DNA of 29,707 nucleotides from a virus: IMG/VR virus record IMGVR_UViG_3300012210_000016, positions 1 through 29,707 of that record; one strand, written 5' to 3'. The notes under the pieces were generated by a model. It saw nothing but the letters and a program-made list of their open reading frames with translations. It was not told the DNA's origin and searched no databases. A program made the position numbers and the translations under genes. Shown one piece after another: positions 28,145 through 29,707 of this stretch. The first letter of the stretch is position 1. Each line of letters starts with the position of its first letter.

Positions 28145-28834
28145 CTACAGACCGTTCACCTTCAGCACCGACGGGATGATCGACACCCCGTACCCCGCCA
28201 GCTCCTCCTCGCTGTCGACCGTCGCCACGGTGGCGCCGTTGGCCTTCAACGCGGCGAACTGCTTCGGGGTCAGGTGCTGGAGGACACCCCCGCCGAGCGG
28301 CTTCCACACGTCGTCGCGGGACCTGAGCTTCACCAACTGCATGACGTCCTCCTGCTCGCTCGAGACCGGCCGTGCCGGCAGGGGTGGGGTGGTGGAGGGG
28401 AACCGTTCGGGCCACACCTGGCGGATGAGTGTCCACGTGCGGCCGGTGCGGTTGCCGAGGAGTTCGAGGTGCCAGTGGTAGTCCCCGGACGGGCCCTGCC
28501 GGGTGCCGTCCCAGTCGTACTGGGAGCCGTTGGTGTTGACGAAGTCGATACGGCTGGTGTCGTAGTCCGACCGCAGCACCTTGAGTACGCGGCGTTCGAC
28601 GTCGCTGTCGGGGGTGGCCATGACGTCGATGGCGGTCACCACACCGTAGGGGGCGGACGGTTTCCACGGGGTGTGGCCGCCCTGCTTCTTCAGGTGGTCC
28701 TGGTTGCCGATGCTGTACCAGGTGATGCCGAGCGCGTCGAGGTCACGGCCGCAGGACACCAACGCGGGGGCGAGGGTCCAGTCGACGCGGAGGCTGTCGC
28801 TGGGTCTGACCACGGTCCCCGAGTAGGCGCCCAT
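28145..28834 (-). CDS. M15/VanY-like zinc peptidase, possible endolysin
   Basis: 229 aa. Residues of about 40-125 carry a pattern like the M15 metallopeptidases: QGGHTPW with His54, then VTAIDV with Asp70, then DYHWHLEL with His120/His122. These would ligate zinc, although the spacing of the first motif (SxHxxGxAxD) is stretched. M15 enzymes cut peptide cross-links in peptidoglycan. The C-terminal 70 residues (MQLVKLRSRDDVWKPLGGG...LTPKQFAALKANG) form a separate unknown domain. This is the only lysin candidate in the window; it ends 10 bases before the tRNA. Confidence 0.6.
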   Translation of the reverse strand: MGAYSGTVVRPSDSLRVDWTLAPALVSCGRDLDALGITWYSIGNQDHLKKQGGHTPWKPSAPYGVVTAIDVMATPDSDVERRVLKVLRSDYDTSRIDFVNTNGSQYDWDGTRQGPSGDYHWHLELLGNRTGRTWTLIRQVWPERFPSTTPPLPARPVSSEQEDVMQLVKLRSRDDVWKPLGGGVLQHLTPKQFAALKANGATVATVDSEEELAGYGVSIIPSVLKVNGL

Positions 28835-28953
28835 CAGATTCCTTCGTCCCTGGGTCCGCTGTCGCTCATCCGTACGACGCCGCGGTAGTGGATGCCGTGG
28901 ATGTCGGAGAAGTGGGCCAGGCCGGCCGGGAACCGCTCGTCGTCGTCGCTCAT
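28834..28953 (-). CDS. Small acidic protein (39 aa)
   Basis: ATG and TGA lie in 4-base overlaps with both neighbours. The sequence is MSDDDERFPAGLAHFSDIHG followed by IHYRGVVRMSDSG. No family is recognised; supported only by coupling and a credible start. Confidence 0.55.
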   Translation of the reverse strand: MSDDDERFPAGLAHFSDIHGIHYRGVVRMSDSGPRDEGI

Positions 28954-29117
28954 CGTTTCCCCTCGCACCATTTCCGGTCCCCCGCCTTACCGTGCGGGTG
29001 CTCGGCGTGCTTGCTGCTGTTCGAACACTGCTTGACGGTGGTGTTGCCGGCGAGTGCGTCCTGGGCCTGGTCGAAGTGCTCACCGAACCCAGGCGGCTCA
29101 TGGTCGGTGCGACTCAT
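28950..29117 (-). CDS. Small Cys/His protein (55 aa)
   Basis: ATG 29117 overlaps the preceding gene by 20 bases; the stop overlaps the next ATG (ATGA). It contains EHFDQAQDALAGN (helical), then QCSNSSKHAEHPHGKAG and KWCEGKR: two Cys and three His could hold a metal. No family is recognised. Confidence 0.6.
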   Translation of the reverse strand: MSRTDHEPPGFGEHFDQAQDALAGNTTVKQCSNSSKHAEHPHGKAGDRKWCEGKR

Positions 29118-29268
29118 GCGGGCCTCCCTGCTCGGCGGCGTCGTGGTCGCGACCGGCGACGATCAGCCATTGGCCGCAGTGGCATGTGTGGGTGCGCTCC
29201 CAGTGCGCGGTGCACTGGTGCAGGCCGTCATCGTCGTCTTCGGCGTCGGTCCATACGTGTCCGCACAT
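29098..29268 (-). CDS. Zinc-ribbon-like protein (56 aa)
   Basis: ATG 29268 preceded by GGAGG. MCGHVWTDAEDDDDG followed by HQCTAHWERTHTCHCGQW gives Cys2, His4, a HxC pair, and a HTCHCG cluster, a likely zinc-binding fold common among tiny actinophage proteins. Function unknown. Confidence 0.68.
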   Translation of the reverse strand: MCGHVWTDAEDDDDGLHQCTAHWERTHTCHCGQWLIVAGRDHDAAEQGGPHESHRP

Positions 29269-29288
29269 CAGTCGTGGCCTCCGTCCGT

Positions 29289-29705
29289 TCAGGGGTTGAT
29301 GAGTCGGTGGTAGAGGTGGGTGGCGGAGTCCTGGAGGGTGTGGACGGTGGGTGCGAGTGCGGCCCCCGCGGCGGCCCGCGCGGCGTCCCGCGCGGCGGCC
29401 CGCGCGGCGCCCCCCACGGCGTCCCCCGCGGCGCCCCCCACGGCGTCCCCCGCGGCGGCCCGCGCGGCGGCCCCCACGGCGTCCCCCGCGGCGGCCCGCG
29501 CGGCGGCCCCCGCGGCGTCCCACGCGGCGGCCCACGCGGCGCCCCCCACGGCGGCCCCCGCGGCGGCCCCCGCGGCGGCCCCCACGGCGTCCGCGGCCGC
29601 ACGCGCCTCCTCCAACACCACCAACACCTCCACCGAACCCGCATCCGCACGCCCGGACACCTCACGCAACGCCACCGCGTGCGGCGCCAGCGCCGGCACC
29701 AGGTC
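29289..29705 (-). CDS. Ala-rich four-residue repeat protein, truncated paralogue
   Basis: The frame is open to the right edge, so its true start lies outside the window (first visible GTG is at 29699). The N-terminus is identical to the left paralogue. It is followed by 19 tetrapeptide units at 29364-29591 and a C-terminus LAPTVHTLQDS...LYHRLINP, similar but not identical to the left copy. The units include GAA[W/G/R] types absent from the left tract. No enzymatic motif; probably a long helix. It heads the leftward transcription in this window. Confidence 0.75.
   Translation of the reverse strand, partial: DLVPALAPHAVALREVSGRADAGSVEVLVVLEEARAAADAVGAAAGAAAGAAVGGAAWAAAWDAAGAAARAAAGDAVGAAARAAAGDAVGGAAGDAVGGAARAAARDAARAAAGAALAPTVHTLQDSATHLYHRLINP
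29364..29591 (-). repeat. 19 tandem 12-base coding units
   Basis: Read leftward, every unit fits G[A/C/G]C-GCC-G[C/T]G-[G/C/T]GG. Only the same three positions as in the left tract vary, with no synonymous change among the units. Confidence 0.95.
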
Positions 29706-29707
29706 CA
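29585..29707. repeat. Right copy of 123-base terminal inverted repeat
   Basis: Exact reverse complement of bases 1-123. It extends from the right edge through the first repeat unit of the right paralogue. Confidence 0.95.

Noticed and set aside
1-29707. Diversity-generating retroelement as the source of variable repeats
   Set aside because: No reverse transcriptase or template repeat is visible, and the variation (A/C/G, C/T, G/C/T at set positions) is not the adenine-specific pattern of such elements.

Overview
The window is most likely a contig from the genome of a tailed (siphovirus-type) bacteriophage of a high-GC Actinomycetota host. The evidence is very high G+C, frequent GTG starts, a WhiB-family regulator, an Excalibur-domain protein, and a complete HK97-type head and long-tail module. 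No host genes flank it. Neither end is a natural gene boundary: both ends lie inside a gene for an Ala-rich repeat protein, in opposite orientations, and the outermost 123 bases are a perfect inverted repeat. It is therefore probably an incomplete genome whose assembly stopped at a repeated gene.

Left arm (1-6267, rightward). This is one tightly overlapping operon joined mainly by ATGA/GTGA/TGATG junctions. In order it encodes the left repeat protein, a Pro-rich peptide, a short TetR-like protein, a double CxC (putative zinc) protein, a RecB/Cas4-like PD-(D/E)XK nuclease, a small hypothetical, an ERF single-strand annealing protein, WhiB, a membrane protein, a pectate-lyase-3-like beta-helix protein, several small proteins, a second TetR-like protein and a secreted protein. 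Nuclease plus ERF forms a plausible Red-like recombination module. The TetR-like and WhiB proteins are the likely regulators.

Convergence (about 6268-6471). A strong hairpin at 6367-6399 separates the rightward operon from the leftward transcription of everything else.

Right side (29705 down to about 6472, leftward). Transcription starts with the right repeat protein and small Cys/His-rich proteins. It continues with an M15-like peptidase (possible endolysin), a tRNA-Leu(UAA), a set of small Cys/His, membrane and secreted proteins (possible lysis-related genes), and a terminator. Then come large terminase, portal, ClpP-like prohead protease, major capsid, several head-accessory genes separated by clusters of large hairpins, head-tail connectors, two tail-tube-like proteins, a tail assembly chaperone with a probable -1 frameshift, the tape measure and tail-tip proteins. 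I recognise no small terminase subunit, integrase, DNA polymerase or helicase.

The features most worth attention are these. (1) The two repeat genes contain 48 twelve-base units with no synonymous differences; only three bases per unit vary. (2) A UUA-decoding tRNA is paired with a single in-frame TTA codon that I could find, in the beta-helix gene. (3) Paralogous pairs recur: repeat proteins, CxC proteins, TetR-like proteins and tail tubes. (4) Hairpins delimit small gene modules in the head region. (5) A membrane protein and a Pro-rich lipobox peptide lie inside the tail operon.
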